A stretch of DNA of 64,000 nucleotides from an uncultured Muribaculaceae bacterium (GCA_910578075.1 CAJTPK010000019.1:1-64000); one strand, 5' to 3'; shown: positions 1-8,897, counted from the first letter of the stretch. Translations and numbers: made by a program. Notes: generated from the letters alone by a model not told the origin.

Positions 1-114
1 AACCTTTCGGTTGTGACCTGAGGGATTGGATAAATTAGCCGGAAACAAGCCGGTCTGAAGTAATTTTAACCAGACGGACATATTTAAAGTTAAAATTATA
101 CATATTTATAGTTA

Positions 115-265
115 AGTCTCTTTCATGAAAAATTACCTTAGTCCCGCATGCCCGGCTGCTTTTGTATTTTTGAATCAGTCACATAGCCCGCTATGCTCCT
201 GATTCTGCAAATCCAAAATCAGCTCAGGCATGCGTCCCCTAAAGCTGAATTTTTTATGAGACGGA
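115..265. repeat. Long imperfect palindrome in the gap downstream of glpC
   Basis: This gene-free stretch (1-343) holds a long inverted repeat. The inner arms begin at 146 and end at 233 with the same GCATGC ends and meet at a CATAGCC/CGCTATG centre near 183-195. The outer arms (about 115-145 and 234-265) pair less well and contain AAAAATT runs. The rest of 1-343 shows no coding frame I can support. A folded RNA, a terminator cluster or a repeat element are all possible. Confidence 0.6.
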
Positions 266-328
266 CTCTTAGATGCGTTTTTGAGAAACGAATCAATTAT
301 GTAAACGTTTCCAAACTGATATTATTAC

Positions 329-365
329 GAAAGCGGAACGGGTTTATGCCAACCCGTTCGCTTTC
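329..365 (-). terminator. Hairpin overlapping the 3' end of glpC
   Basis: CGAAAGCGGAACGGGTT (329-345) pairs with AACCCGTTCGCTTTC (351-365), with a two-base bulge and a TATGC loop. It covers the glpC stop codon at 344-346. On the minus strand it is followed by a weak T-containing tail, so it is a plausible end point for the glp operon. Confidence 0.55.
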
Positions 366-1588
366 CTTGTAGCTTCAACGTCAAGAGCCTCGGCGATGAG
401 TGTGATGGGATTTTCCACCTTCACACCCGCGCTCATCTCTATCTGCCATTTACATGTCTCACAGTCGGTGGCGACAACATCGGGGTGCGCAACCTCGATG
501 GCGTCAAACAATTCCGCACCGATTTTCTGCGAGTATTCGTAGTTCTCTTTCTTGAAACCATATGTTCCTGCAATGCCGCAGCACTGAGAGGGGAGTGGCA
601 CAAACTCGAGTCCCGGAATCATTTTGAGAAGTCCGGTGGAATATGCCGCCCATCCCAACTTCTGCATGTGGCAGGGAGTGTGGTATGACACACGCTTCTT
701 GTAATCCTCACGGAATACGAGCTTGATCTCACCGTCATTGATCTTACGTGAGAGGAATACGGTGGCAAGCATTATGTCAGATCTTACATCAGAGTTATCG
801 AGACCGAGCAGGTGGGGGTATTCATCGCGGATAGTGAATACGCATGTGGAGCTTGTGGCAAGCACAGTCATATCCTGCGCGGCAGCCTCGCGGATAGCCT
901 CAAGATTTATCTTGGCATCGTGTGTGGCGCGGGAGATGAGTTTGTTTGCTATCTTTGCCACACCGCAGCATTTCTGCTTTGACAAGGGCAGCACTCCGTA
1001 GCCTACTGCGTTGAGCACCTTCACGAGGTCTTTACCTAACGACGGGTTGTTATAATTCACATAGCAACCATGGTAATACGCTATATGTTTTGGATATTCG
1101 CGCTGCTCCTTTTCTATCTTCTTCAGATATGTGGAGAATTTGTGTGCGGAATATTTGGGGAAAGTGCGATGCTTGTCAACACCTATGATGTTGAGTCCGG
1201 CTTTCGCTATTCCGGAACTGAGCACAGGGTTCACGATGGGGGCGAATGCCGATGCCAGAGTTCCCATCACATCGGTCTCAGCCAACATGTGGTCACGGAG
1301 TTTCGGAGCCTTCTTGTCGTATTTGATTCTCGCGCTCTGTATGATGTCGCCTATCTTCACATTGGAGGGGCATGAAACCTCGCAACGTTTGCAGTTGAGG
1401 CAATATTTCAGAGCCTTGTCATAGAACTCCGGACTCTTCAATCTGTAACGCTCACCGTCGGGACCTGCCATTTTCGGACCCGGATAATCGGGATTGACAG
1501 TCATCACCGGACAATATGCCGTGCAAATGGTGCATTTGATGCACTCCTCAAAATTATTAGCGCTTATATTTTGTTCCTGGTAATTCAT
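344..1588 (-). CDS. glpC: Anaerobic glycerol-3-phosphate dehydrogenase, Fe-S subunit C
   Basis: This 414-residue protein is the electron-transfer subunit that links GlpAB to the membrane quinone pool. Two ferredoxin-type 4Fe-4S motifs are visible: CxxCxxCxxxCP at residues 16-27 (C16, C19, C22, C26) and CLNCKRCEVSCP near 62-75. Two cysteine-rich CCG domains follow, with CCGVAK near 207 and CCGIAG near 335. Length and order fit GlpC and the HdrD-like family. It is the last gene of a minus-strand operon, 12 bp after glpB. The family assignment is firm. The physiological direction, G3P oxidation during anaerobic growth, is inferred from known GlpABC systems. Confidence 0.93.
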   Translation of the reverse strand: MNYQEQNISANNFEECIKCTICTAYCPVMTVNPDYPGPKMAGPDGERYRLKSPEFYDKALKYCLNCKRCEVSCPSNVKIGDIIQSARIKYDKKAPKLRDHMLAETDVMGTLASAFAPIVNPVLSSGIAKAGLNIIGVDKHRTFPKYSAHKFSTYLKKIEKEQREYPKHIAYYHGCYVNYNNPSLGKDLVKVLNAVGYGVLPLSKQKCCGVAKIANKLISRATHDAKINLEAIREAAAQDMTVLATSSTCVFTIRDEYPHLLGLDNSDVRSDIMLATVFLSRKINDGEIKLVFREDYKKRVSYHTPCHMQKLGWAAYSTGLLKMIPGLEFVPLPSQCCGIAGTYGFKKENYEYSQKIGAELFDAIEVAHPDVVATDCETCKWQIEMSAGVKVENPITLIAEALDVEATRKANGLA

Positions 1589-1600
1589 CTCTGTAATGTG

Positions 1601-2842
1601 TTATTTGTTCATAGCCAAATCAGCCACATGGTAACCTGTCAGGATTGCCGAACCGGCGCCGGAATCCTCCTTGAGGGAATTGCAATGGGCGAGTGTGGCT
1701 CCTGCCACATAGAGGTTGCTTATCGTCTTTCCCTCTACCGAAGGATGAAATTCGCGGTCTACCTCCACACCAAAGTCCATATAAGGCTGGCTCGCAAAGA
1801 AATTGGCATCATACCATTCATCACGGTTCTTGGGGAAGTTTATATCAAGTCCGAACACCGGCTCATAGAAGCCGTTGGGATTTGATTTCACGCCCTCGCT
1901 GAAGAATGTGCCTGAAGCTAAGATGAAAGCATCGGCTTTGAGATGATCCTCTCCGAAGTTGGTGGTGACAACTTCTTTCACTTTGCCATTTTCCATTATC
2001 CCTTTCTCCACACGGTCACCAAGAAGGTATGTGCCGCCTATCTGCTCGAAATATTGCTGAAGAGCATGCTGAGTGCGCACGCCTGAAACAGACACAGGGA
2101 TTGTCGGAACGCAGAAAAGAGGGTTGTTGACGCGTTCGCGCATACGTTTCATCTGCGTTTCGCCGTTGACTCCTACAATTGCGGGGATAAGCACTGTCTC
2201 ACCCTGACGGGCACATGCGTTGATCTTGCCGGCAAACTCCTCGATTGTCGTGAGATCCATCTGTTTTGCAACAGATACGGCACGCATGTCGAAATTCGAC
2301 AGGCGCAGATGCATCAGTCTGTCGAGGTCGATTGTCTCTATGCGGCATTCAACACCGAGTTTCTCAAGATTCTCAACGATGAAAGCCGGATAGCTCTCAA
2401 GGAATCCTTTGACAGCCACCACGAGCACCTTGTCGAAGGGTTTCTCTGTTGCGCTTTTCAACACAGGATATCCATCGAGTGTGAGCCACGATGGACGTGT
2501 GTGTCCGAACGGTGTGAGTGTGAAATGATTGGCGGAAGCGTCGCCATAGCATGAGACGCCCGCTCTTTTGAGTGTGGCGGGAACTTCTCCTGCAAGTTTG
2601 GCAACAGTATCCTTGCCCATCAGACGGTAAGGATGATTCTGAGCCAGATTGTCGATCTCTTCGATAGGATTCTTGATGATGTCATCTCCGTGTCTACCTA
2701 AAAGACCGAAAGAGCCTGCACAGAAATGCAGCGCGCTTTGTCCGGAAGAAACGATAGCCGTCTTCTTCCCCTTCTCGGCGAGCCGGATACCGGCTGCAAG
2801 GCCGCAGAGGCCTCCACCTATGATAATATAGTCGAATTTCAT
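1601..2842 (-). CDS. glpB: Anaerobic glycerol-3-phosphate dehydrogenase subunit B
   Basis: This 413-residue flavoprotein begins with a Rossmann dinucleotide-binding motif, IIGGGLCGLAAG (about residues 7-18). The C-terminal part contains LYVAGATLAHCNSLKEDSGAGSAI, an FAD-binding end typical of GlpB. Its start codon shares one base with the glpA stop (TAATG at 2842), which indicates translational coupling. GlpB carries a flavin between the GlpA catalytic subunit and the GlpC iron-sulfur subunit. No truncation is seen. Confidence 0.92.
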   Translation of the reverse strand: MKFDYIIIGGGLCGLAAGIRLAEKGKKTAIVSSGQSALHFCAGSFGLLGRHGDDIIKNPIEEIDNLAQNHPYRLMGKDTVAKLAGEVPATLKRAGVSCYGDASANHFTLTPFGHTRPSWLTLDGYPVLKSATEKPFDKVLVVAVKGFLESYPAFIVENLEKLGVECRIETIDLDRLMHLRLSNFDMRAVSVAKQMDLTTIEEFAGKINACARQGETVLIPAIVGVNGETQMKRMRERVNNPLFCVPTIPVSVSGVRTQHALQQYFEQIGGTYLLGDRVEKGIMENGKVKEVVTTNFGEDHLKADAFILASGTFFSEGVKSNPNGFYEPVFGLDINFPKNRDEWYDANFFASQPYMDFGVEVDREFHPSVEGKTISNLYVAGATLAHCNSLKEDSGAGSAILTGYHVADLAMNK

Positions 2843-4491
2843 TATTGTGCGGAAGTAATGTTAGAGTCTTTGGTGTTTCCTTTCTCCATGCCGCATACAC
2901 CTTCATAGATCCATGCGGTGAAATAAGCCTCGGCAAGAGGTCTTCCCCATGCTACGGGACGCACACCTTTCCAACGCTCCTGAAGGAACGATTTAAGATC
3001 GGATATCGCGCGTTCGTTACCGAATTTGGAGCCCAGGATAGCTGCTGCGCGTGAAGCGCAGATGCCTCCCTGACATGTTCCCATACCGAGACGTGTGCGT
3101 CGGCGCAGGTTCACGAGATTGTTGACATGCAGCTTATCCATTGCATATTTGATCTCGCCTACAGATACCTGCTCGCATTCGCATACGAGAGCATCGTCAG
3201 AGTCAGAATCGTATTTGATTTCGGATGATAGGGAGCCGTGGCGTTCGCGGGCAGCGATCTGTCCGGTTCCCATATCGATGATATGCTTCTTCTTGTCGGA
3301 AGGATTCTCGTTTGTCAGCTCAGATCCTGGCAGCGGGTCGATGGCTGTGGTGCATTTCGCGTCAATACCAAGCTTTTTGCACACCATGTCGGCAGCTGTC
3401 TCCGCCATCAGACGGTAGGTCATGAGTTTGCCGCCTGAGATTGTGATGAATCCCTCCACACCATCGCGTTTTGCATGGTCGAGACAAACGATGCCGCGAG
3501 ATATCTTACGGCCGGAAGGATCGGAATCATCGGCGATAAGCGGACGAACACCTGCATAGGCGCGTAGAATTCGGGTCCATGACAGCGACGGCACCAGCTG
3601 ACAACCTTGCTGGAGCAGGATGTCCACTTCCTCCTGGGTAACATCCATGTTGTCTACCTGATCGTAAGGCACGCGGCTTGATGTTGTTCCGATAAGTGAG
3701 ATGGTATCTCCGGGCACAAGAATATCCGCGTCCGCAGGTTTGCGGCAACGGTTGATCACCATGTTGTTCACGCGGTGACCGAAGATAAGCAAAGCACCTT
3801 TGGCTGGGAACATGTTGATGGTAATTCCTGCCTGCTGTGCTATTCCGTGACTCCAGATTCCACCGGCGTTGACAGTGATGCTTCCGCGTATCTCCCTCTC
3901 CTCGCCGGAGATGGAATTGCGTACTTTCACACCGATAACCCTGCCGTTTTCCTGAATCAGCTCCACCACCTCGTGATATGTCAGCACATCGGCACCGTGT
4001 ATTCTGGCGTCAAGCACATTTGCGGTGGTGAGGCGGAACGGGTCGACAGCGCCATCAGGCACTTTCACCGCACCGATGATGTCCGGGTTGACAGCCGGCT
4101 CGATACGGATAGCCTCCTTGGGATCGATTTCGTTAGCCTCGATTCCGGCGGCACGGCATGCCTCTATGAACGTTTTCTGATATGCGAGGTCATCCTCAGG
4201 GAGGGTAACAAACAGTCCACCGGTCTCCTCGACGCAGTGGGATGCGATCTTCCTGAGAATCATGTTCTCGCTTATACACTCGGTGGCAGACTCATGGTCG
4301 GTCACAGCATAGCGTGCGCCGCTGTGCAGCAGGCCGTGGTTACGGCCGGTTGCACCGGCGGTGAAGTCAAGGCGCTCGATGAGCATCACCTTGAGACCAC
4401 GCTTCGCGCAGTCGCGCGCGGTGCCTGCGCCTGTGGCGCCACCACCGATCACGATCACGTCGTATTCCTTGTTCTTCAGGTCGTCTTTCAT
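2842..4491 (-). CDS. glpA: Anaerobic glycerol-3-phosphate dehydrogenase subunit A
   Basis: This 549-residue catalytic subunit oxidises sn-glycerol-3-phosphate to dihydroxyacetone phosphate. The N-terminus has the FAD motif VIGGGATGAGTARD (about 15-28), followed by a DAO-type oxidoreductase domain. The C-terminal third holds a BFD-like [2Fe-2S] domain: CECEQV then GTCQGGIC (about 430-485), the arrangement known in GlpA. It is the first gene of the operon and is divergent from a DeoR-type regulator. A matching promoter lies about 55 bp upstream (4545-4577). Confidence 0.94.
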   Translation of the reverse strand: MKDDLKNKEYDVIVIGGGATGAGTARDCAKRGLKVMLIERLDFTAGATGRNHGLLHSGARYAVTDHESATECISENMILRKIASHCVEETGGLFVTLPEDDLAYQKTFIEACRAAGIEANEIDPKEAIRIEPAVNPDIIGAVKVPDGAVDPFRLTTANVLDARIHGADVLTYHEVVELIQENGRVIGVKVRNSISGEEREIRGSITVNAGGIWSHGIAQQAGITINMFPAKGALLIFGHRVNNMVINRCRKPADADILVPGDTISLIGTTSSRVPYDQVDNMDVTQEEVDILLQQGCQLVPSLSWTRILRAYAGVRPLIADDSDPSGRKISRGIVCLDHAKRDGVEGFITISGGKLMTYRLMAETAADMVCKKLGIDAKCTTAIDPLPGSELTNENPSDKKKHIIDMGTGQIAARERHGSLSSEIKYDSDSDDALVCECEQVSVGEIKYAMDKLHVNNLVNLRRRTRLGMGTCQGGICASRAAAILGSKFGNERAISDLKSFLQERWKGVRPVAWGRPLAEAYFTAWIYEGVCGMEKGNTKDSNITSAQ

Positions 4492-4544
4492 TTATTTAGC
4501 GAACGTAAGTCAGGTTTCGATGTTATCTAAAATTGATTTCACTG

Positions 4545-4577
4545 CAAAAGTAGACAACTTTCTTTTAAAAAGCAAAA
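4545..4577 (-). promoter_or_regulatory. Predicted promoter of glpABC
   Basis: Read on the minus strand there is TTTTG (4577-4573), a 20-base spacer, then TACTTTTG (4552-4545). This fits the Bacteroidales sigma-ABfr consensus (-33 TTTG, -7 TAnnTTTG, spacing 19-21). Transcription would begin about 4538-4540, leaving a leader of roughly 50 bases before glpA. Confidence 0.7.
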
Positions 4578-4764
4578 GAATTTCGAAAAATTATCATGTG
4601 ATTATGAAAATTTACCGAAAAATAAGTTGGACATCTACTTTTTTATAAGAATTACGGCTTAAATGGACGTAATGTTTAAATATTTAACATTTTTTATATT
4701 CTATATCGAAAGGGATTTATTAATTTTGAGACGAATAATATACATGTATAATACATTAATCGAA

Positions 4765-5532
4765 ATGACTAAAGAAGAAAGGCATAACCTTATAGTCCAG
4801 ACTTTGCTAAGGCAGGAGTCTGCCTCGGTAGCGGAGCTGTCCGCCCAGCTGCAGGTGTCAGCCGTGACTATACGCAAGGACCTCAGTGAATTGGAGGCTG
4901 CCAAGAAGTTATACAGGAGCCATGGAAACGCCATCCTTATCGATCCGTATATCAATAACCGCACTATCAGCGAGAAAGCTAAACTCGCGAGTCATGAAAA
5001 GAGCGTGATAGGGTATTACGCGGCGCAGCTCGTGACGAAAGATGATTCTATCATCATCGCCTCGGGCACCACGATGCTCTCTTTCGCCCATAATATCGAA
5101 CCGAAGCATCACCTGACAGTAGTTTCCGCGTCACTGAAAGTTTCGGAAGCTCTCGGTCCGTCGGAGGCGATCGACGTAATACAGTTGGGAGGCACCGTGC
5201 GCCGCAGTTCACTGTCGGTAGTTGGTAGTACGGCGGAGGTTTTTCTAAGGGACATGGCGTGCAGCAAGCTCTTCCTTGGTGTTGACGGTTTCGATCCGAG
5301 CTTCGGTATCACTACAACCGATATCCGCGAGGCGGATCTTAACAAAGCCATGATGCGTGCAGCTCAGAAGACGATAGTCCTGGCGGATTCCTCCAAATTC
5401 GGGCGTAGAGGATTTGTGAAGATCGCAGACTTCGACGATGTGGATATGCTTATCACAGACTCAAATCTTCCCGACAAAGCGGCAGCAGCTCTCGAATCGA
5501 CCGGCGTTGATCTCCGCATCGTCGATATTTAG
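4765..5532 (+). CDS. glpR: DeoR-family regulator, probably GlpR
   Basis: This is a sugar-phosphate-responsive repressor of the DeoR family. An N-terminal winged helix (RHNLIVQTLL through AVTIRKDLSEL, about residues 4-45) precedes a DeoRC sensor domain with the SGTTM loop and QLGGTVRR segment. It is divergent from glpABC, so control of that operon by glycerol-3-phosphate is the likely role. The frame is open from 4663. I place the start at 4765 (MTKEERHN) because a -7-like TAATTTTG lies at 4731-4738. An upstream ATG at 4744 is possible but would leave almost no leader. Confidence 0.82.
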   Translation: MTKEERHNLIVQTLLRQESASVAELSAQLQVSAVTIRKDLSELEAAKKLYRSHGNAILIDPYINNRTISEKAKLASHEKSVIGYYAAQLVTKDDSIIIASGTTMLSFAHNIEPKHHLTVVSASLKVSEALGPSEAIDVIQLGGTVRRSSLSVVGSTAEVFLRDMACSKLFLGVDGFDPSFGITTTDIREADLNKAMMRAAQKTIVLADSSKFGRRGFVKIADFDDVDMLITDSNLPDKAAAALESTGVDLRIVDI

Positions 5533-5540
5533 TGTCTCGT

Positions 5541-5625
5541 CACATAAAAAATTACTGGTGTTCAGTTCGTATGTTTGCACTCGCAAACATACGAACCAAT
5601 TCATGAAATTTTATGTAATTATTCC
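5541..5625. terminator. Palindrome with a perfect 13-bp stem after glpR
   Basis: TTCGTATGTTTGC (5566-5578) and its exact complement (5583-5595) are separated by four bases. Weaker outer arms containing ATAAAAAATTAC and ATTTTATGTAATT extend the palindrome to about 5541-5625. It starts just after the glpR stop at 5532, so it could terminate that transcript. It also resembles the outer arms of the 115-265 palindrome. Confidence 0.55.
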
Positions 5626-5663
5626 GACTGTGTAACATTGAGCCGTAGCTAAAAGCGGTAATC

Positions 5664-6054
5664 TTTCCAGTTGCAGCGAATGCAATTTTAGACTTAGAAC
5701 TTAAATTATTCAGAACGCTGAACTCCGTTTCACTTTTTAACGCGGAACTCACGCGGAATCATCCTGTCAAGGTTTTGGCATATGAACTCTGCGGGTTAAT
5801 AACGCCTCCGGCTTTCTTAACGGCACTGAACGCAGGCGGAACGATCCGGCAGATGTCAGTCAATAGAAGATAAACTCAGGTGCCTGTCGTTCCGCCTGCG
5901 TTCGGCGTCACAAATCAGGACTTCGGTTCTGATTTGTCCGCTCTGTTTCTTCCGGACATTTTGCCTAAATATCATAGTTCCGCGTGAGTTCCGCGTTCAT
6001 AAAGTGAAACGAGGTTCTGCGTTCTAATTATTAAGGTTCAAAATTTACCGGACG
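5664..6054. repeat. Dispersed palindromic repeat, family B copy 1
   Basis: This gap carries a roughly 390-bp element that recurs, nearly base for base, at 12429-12812. Its arms are an inverted pair of about 47 bp (5712-5758 and 5978-6025) containing CGCGGAACTCACGCGGAA and its complement. A second, inner inverted pair contains GAACGCAGGCGGAACGA and its complement. Short open frames inside it are shadows of the repeat. It ends in TTTACCGGAC, which other repeat copies share. No transposase is present. Confidence 0.8.
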
Positions 6055-6074
6055 ACAACAGTGAACCGCAATAT

Positions 6075-6098
6075 AAAATCACAGTATAGTGTGATTTT
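6075..6098. terminator. First of two twin hairpins
   Basis: AAAATCAC (6075-6082) pairs with GTGATTTT (6091-6098). The same hairpin sequence, AAAATCACAGT..TGTGATTTT, occurs again about 58 bp away at 6133-6162. It is terminator-like in either direction. Confidence 0.5.
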
Positions 6099-6132
6099 TA
6101 CTTAATTCTAATAGTAGCTGACGAATATGTTG

Positions 6133-6162
6133 CTAAAAATCACAGTCTATTGTGATTTTTAG
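6133..6162 (-). terminator. Second twin hairpin at the end of the YihY gene
   Basis: CTAAAAATCACA (6133-6144) and TGTGATTTTTAG (6151-6162) form a perfect 12-bp stem with a six-base loop. The hairpin overlaps the stop codon of the minus-strand membrane protein gene, so it is a likely terminator for that gene. Confidence 0.6.
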
Positions 6163-7547
6163 TTTTTTGAGAGGTTGACGATTGATTCGTGGATGGCTTC
6201 GGGGGAGGGGATCGGTATGTCGCGTAGTAGGATCGTGGAGTATTCCGAATAGCATTTCTCTCTTATCGGGAGGATAATGTTGAAAAGATCAGCGTATATC
6301 TTACGTATGTCAGGGATAAAATCCATCTCACCTTCGGAATTGTAGGCTTTCAGGAAATCGGCTATGGTGAAATCCTGAAGCTCCACAGCTGGTGCCTCAC
6401 CGAATTCACCCTCTTTTATTCTCACGGAATACAGCAAACCGGCTGCGTGAAGTTTTTCGACAATCCTTGATACGATACGCAGCGGCAGATTGTATGATTT
6501 CGCTATGTCAACATGAGAGATGGGAGGTTCGTGCGCAATGAAACGTTGCACCACCACCGACATCACTATCAGTGCGATCGAATGCCAGCCGTCAAGCGAT
6601 AGTTTATCGGAATTATTATTGAAATTGAAAGTGAATACATTCTGTAGTGAATAGGTCAGCACACATCCGCTGAGCAGCAGCAGCCATGACAACTGCAGCC
6701 ATATCAGCATGAGAGGCAGAAATGAGAAAGAGCCGTATATCGCGTTGTATTTCGATACGTAAATCTGGCCGTTGACAAAGAGAAGCTGTAATATGGAGAA
6801 AGCCAAGGCACATATGCCGCCGGAAATGGCGGCATATTTTATATCCACCTTTGTATTCGGGATAAGCATGAACGACATTGAGAATGCAATCCAGCACAAT
6901 ACAACAGGTGCCGCTTCAAGAGCAACATTTACGAGAGGAGTGAGGAAAGGAAGATTCAGATTATCCTGTATCGTGGTCGACATGAATATTGACACACCCG
7001 ACGAACATATCATCAGGATCGGAATTATCAGGCATATGGCGATATAGTCTGTGATTTTCTGATAGAATGATCTTTGGCGGCGGATATCCCATATAGTGTT
7101 GAAAGCATCTTCTATATACGAAAGCAGAGAGATGACCGTCCAAAGCAGGAACAAGATGCCGATACCGACAAAGATTCCCTGCGATGCTTCCGTAAGATAT
7201 GAATCGACAAAAGAGAGGGCAGTGGAAATCGCCTTATGTTGAGACGGGAAGAAGTTGTATAATTCCTCTTGCAGATAATCCTGCAATCCGAATCCGCGTC
7301 CGATAGCCACAAGCAACGCGATTGCCGGCACTATCGCAAGCACGGTGGAATAGGTCAGCGACATTGACCTGTTTTGCAGATCACGGTCGAGGAATGAATT
7401 GACAGCGAGATTAATCGTGCGGATTATGCGGACACGTACCGTTTGTCTCGGGTCGTTCCATACACCGTTGATGCAGTATTCCACCGCACGCTTGGCCTTT
7501 TCGACAATGGATGTCACAGTACCCTTTATTTTATCAATCATGCTCAT
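6159..7547 (-). CDS. YihY/BrkB-family inner membrane protein
   Basis: This 462-residue polytopic protein belongs to the YihY (former 'ribonuclease BN') family. About six hydrophobic segments lie between residues 60 and 310, including LTYSTVLAIVPAIALLVAIG and GIFVGIGILFLLWTVISLL. A long cytoplasmic tail follows (about 330-462) with winged-helix character (ISHVDIAKSYNLPLRIVSRIVEKLHAAGLLY), a tail seen in Bacteroidetes members. The function is not established; ion or lipid export roles have been proposed for the family. It lies downstream of rnpB and is separated from it by a terminator. Confidence 0.85.
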   Translation of the reverse strand: MSMIDKIKGTVTSIVEKAKRAVEYCINGVWNDPRQTVRVRIIRTINLAVNSFLDRDLQNRSMSLTYSTVLAIVPAIALLVAIGRGFGLQDYLQEELYNFFPSQHKAISTALSFVDSYLTEASQGIFVGIGILFLLWTVISLLSYIEDAFNTIWDIRRQRSFYQKITDYIAICLIIPILMICSSGVSIFMSTTIQDNLNLPFLTPLVNVALEAAPVVLCWIAFSMSFMLIPNTKVDIKYAAISGGICALAFSILQLLFVNGQIYVSKYNAIYGSFSFLPLMLIWLQLSWLLLLSGCVLTYSLQNVFTFNFNNNSDKLSLDGWHSIALIVMSVVVQRFIAHEPPISHVDIAKSYNLPLRIVSRIVEKLHAAGLLYSVRIKEGEFGEAPAVELQDFTIADFLKAYNSEGEMDFIPDIRKIYADLFNIILPIREKCYSEYSTILLRDIPIPSPEAIHESIVNLSKN

Positions 7548-7574
7548 TTATCAGTCCTTTCCATTTAAATAAAG

Positions 7575-7615
7575 AAAGAGGAGTCTAAGGCGAATGTTGC
7601 CGAAGACTCCTCTTT
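7575..7615 (-). terminator. Terminator of RNase P RNA
   Basis: AAAGAGGAGTCT (7575-7586) and AGACTCCTCTTT (7604-7615) form a perfect 12-bp stem. On the minus strand the stem is followed by CTTTATTTAAA. It sits just past the 3' end of the RNase P RNA. Confidence 0.8.
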
Positions 7616-7620
7616 ATGAA

Positions 7621-8003
7621 GCGACAGAGATGATGTAAGCCGGGTTATGTGCCCGATCGCGAAGGAACGGGTGTCTGTCATTTATCTAAACCGCGCGGTT
7701 GCCCGCAGGTTTCAGCAGCCTACCCCCCGGCAATGGACGAGCAATCCTTGATTGCCGGTATATTTGGCCTTGCAACTCGTGGGATGTGCGGCCTCCTGTG
7801 TCGCCACAGGAGCCGGTGAGCTCTTACCTCGCCTTTTCACCCTTACCGTCATCGCGAGGATGACGGCGGTAGTTTTCTGTCACATATCACCCCGACGTCA
7901 CCGCCGGCTTCCCGTTAGGAAACACGATGCTCTGTGTTGCCCGGACTTTCCTCTTGCAGCGTGGATTAACGCGCGTGCAAGCGACAGACCTCATTTCTGT
8001 CTT
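7621..8003 (-). ncRNA. rnpB: RNase P RNA (type A)
   Basis: This is the catalytic RNA of RNase P, which matures tRNA 5' ends. On the minus strand the signature GAGGAAAGTCCGGGC is found near the 5' end (about 7940-7955). The universal 3' part, ending in ACCCGGCTTACATCATCTC, lies at about 7625-7650. The terminal P1 helix pairs ACAGAAATGA near 8000 with TCATCTCTGT near 7625, with one mismatch. The ends are therefore approximate to a few bases. It lies about 30 bp downstream of a DUF308 protein gene on the same strand, so it may be co-transcribed or use a promoter inside that gene's 3' end. Confidence 0.93.
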
Positions 8004-8033
8004 ATCATATATAACGGAGTCTATCCGTCGTTA

Positions 8034-8897
8034 TTATTTTTCTTTAGAATCTTCTTCCTCTTTCGTTGCCGAAGTATTCGTAGAATCTACGGTTGAATTT
8101 ACAGTTTTTTCTGCTGTCTCTTCAGCTTTTACCTCCGGCTGCTCTCCGGAAACGGTTCTGAGTTTCTTTTCAGCCTCTTCGGCGGCTCTCTTCGCCTCTT
8201 CCTCATGTCGGCGGGCTTCTTCGCTGCCAGCTTTAGCTTCCTCGAGTCTTGCTTTGGCCTCCTTTGCCTGATCCTTGACAGCCTTTTCCTGCTGTTTGGC
8301 GAGTTTACGCGCCTCCTTTTCTATATCGGCAGGTGTCTTTTTACGTCTCGGAAGACTCATGAAGCCATTTATGGACCACAAAATCAAAGCCGCTCCGGTT
8401 ACAATGCACCCCCAGATTCGTTCGTTGCCGGGGTTCTGGTAATCAGTTTTCATCAGAAGCACATATACACCGGCTGCTATCGTGATCAAAGGTAGGATAT
8501 ATAGCCATATCGGAGCGCCGTTGACGCGTCTCCCTCTTACAATCCAAATGATCTCTGCTATAGATGCCACAATCAATGAGACACCGAAGGATATGTTAAT
8601 GTTTCCAAGCAGACCGTCAGGCATGCAGAGAAGCAATATACCCCATATAAGAGAGATGGCGCCCACCACGGTCGAGAACCAAGGGCGGGAAACGGGTAAG
8701 CCGTTTGCGTCACGTTGCGTGCGCAATGATGATAACAGAAAATAGATACCGGGGATAACGAAAATCACACCGGCGGCTATCATCACAGGTCTCAGTACCG
8801 GTTGGGCATCTTCCACAACCTGCTGATTGAACACAAGCAGACAAACACCGATCACCAAGGCGGCGAGATACGTCAATGCATATATTATCTTTTTCAT
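8034..8897 (-). CDS. DUF308/HdeD-like membrane protein with charged coiled-coil tail
   Basis: This 287-residue protein has about six predicted transmembrane helices in its first 190 residues, arranged like HdeD/DUF308 proteins. A strongly charged, Ala/Lys/Glu-rich coiled-coil tail (about 195-250) and an acidic, Ser/Thr-rich end follow. I chose the start at 8897 (MKKIIYALTY); the frame is open to 8924, but the added residues do not look natural before a membrane helix. The tail suggests a cytoplasmic scaffold or oligomerisation. The function is unknown. Confidence 0.75.
   Translation of the reverse strand: MKKIIYALTYLAALVIGVCLLVFNQQVVEDAQPVLRPVMIAAGVIFVIPGIYFLLSSLRTQRDANGLPVSRPWFSTVVGAISLIWGILLLCMPDGLLGNINISFGVSLIVASIAEIIWIVRGRRVNGAPIWLYILPLITIAAGVYVLLMKTDYQNPGNERIWGCIVTGAALILWSINGFMSLPRRKKTPADIEKEARKLAKQQEKAVKDQAKEAKARLEEAKAGSEEARRHEEEAKRAAEEAEKKLRTVSGEQPEVKAEETAEKTVNSTVDSTNTSATKEEEDSKEK

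Noticed and set aside
1..340. Possible tRNA or rRNA fragment at the left edge
   Set aside because: No cloverleaf, CCA end or conserved rRNA segment is recognisable. The structure is a simple long palindrome.
3775..4530. 251-codon plus-strand frame
   Set aside because: It is antisense to glpA, which has complete domain motifs. It is a shadow of a GC-biased coding region.
7752..8271. Two 114-codon plus-strand frames
   Set aside because: They overlap RNase P RNA and the antisense of the DUF308 protein, so they are not coding.
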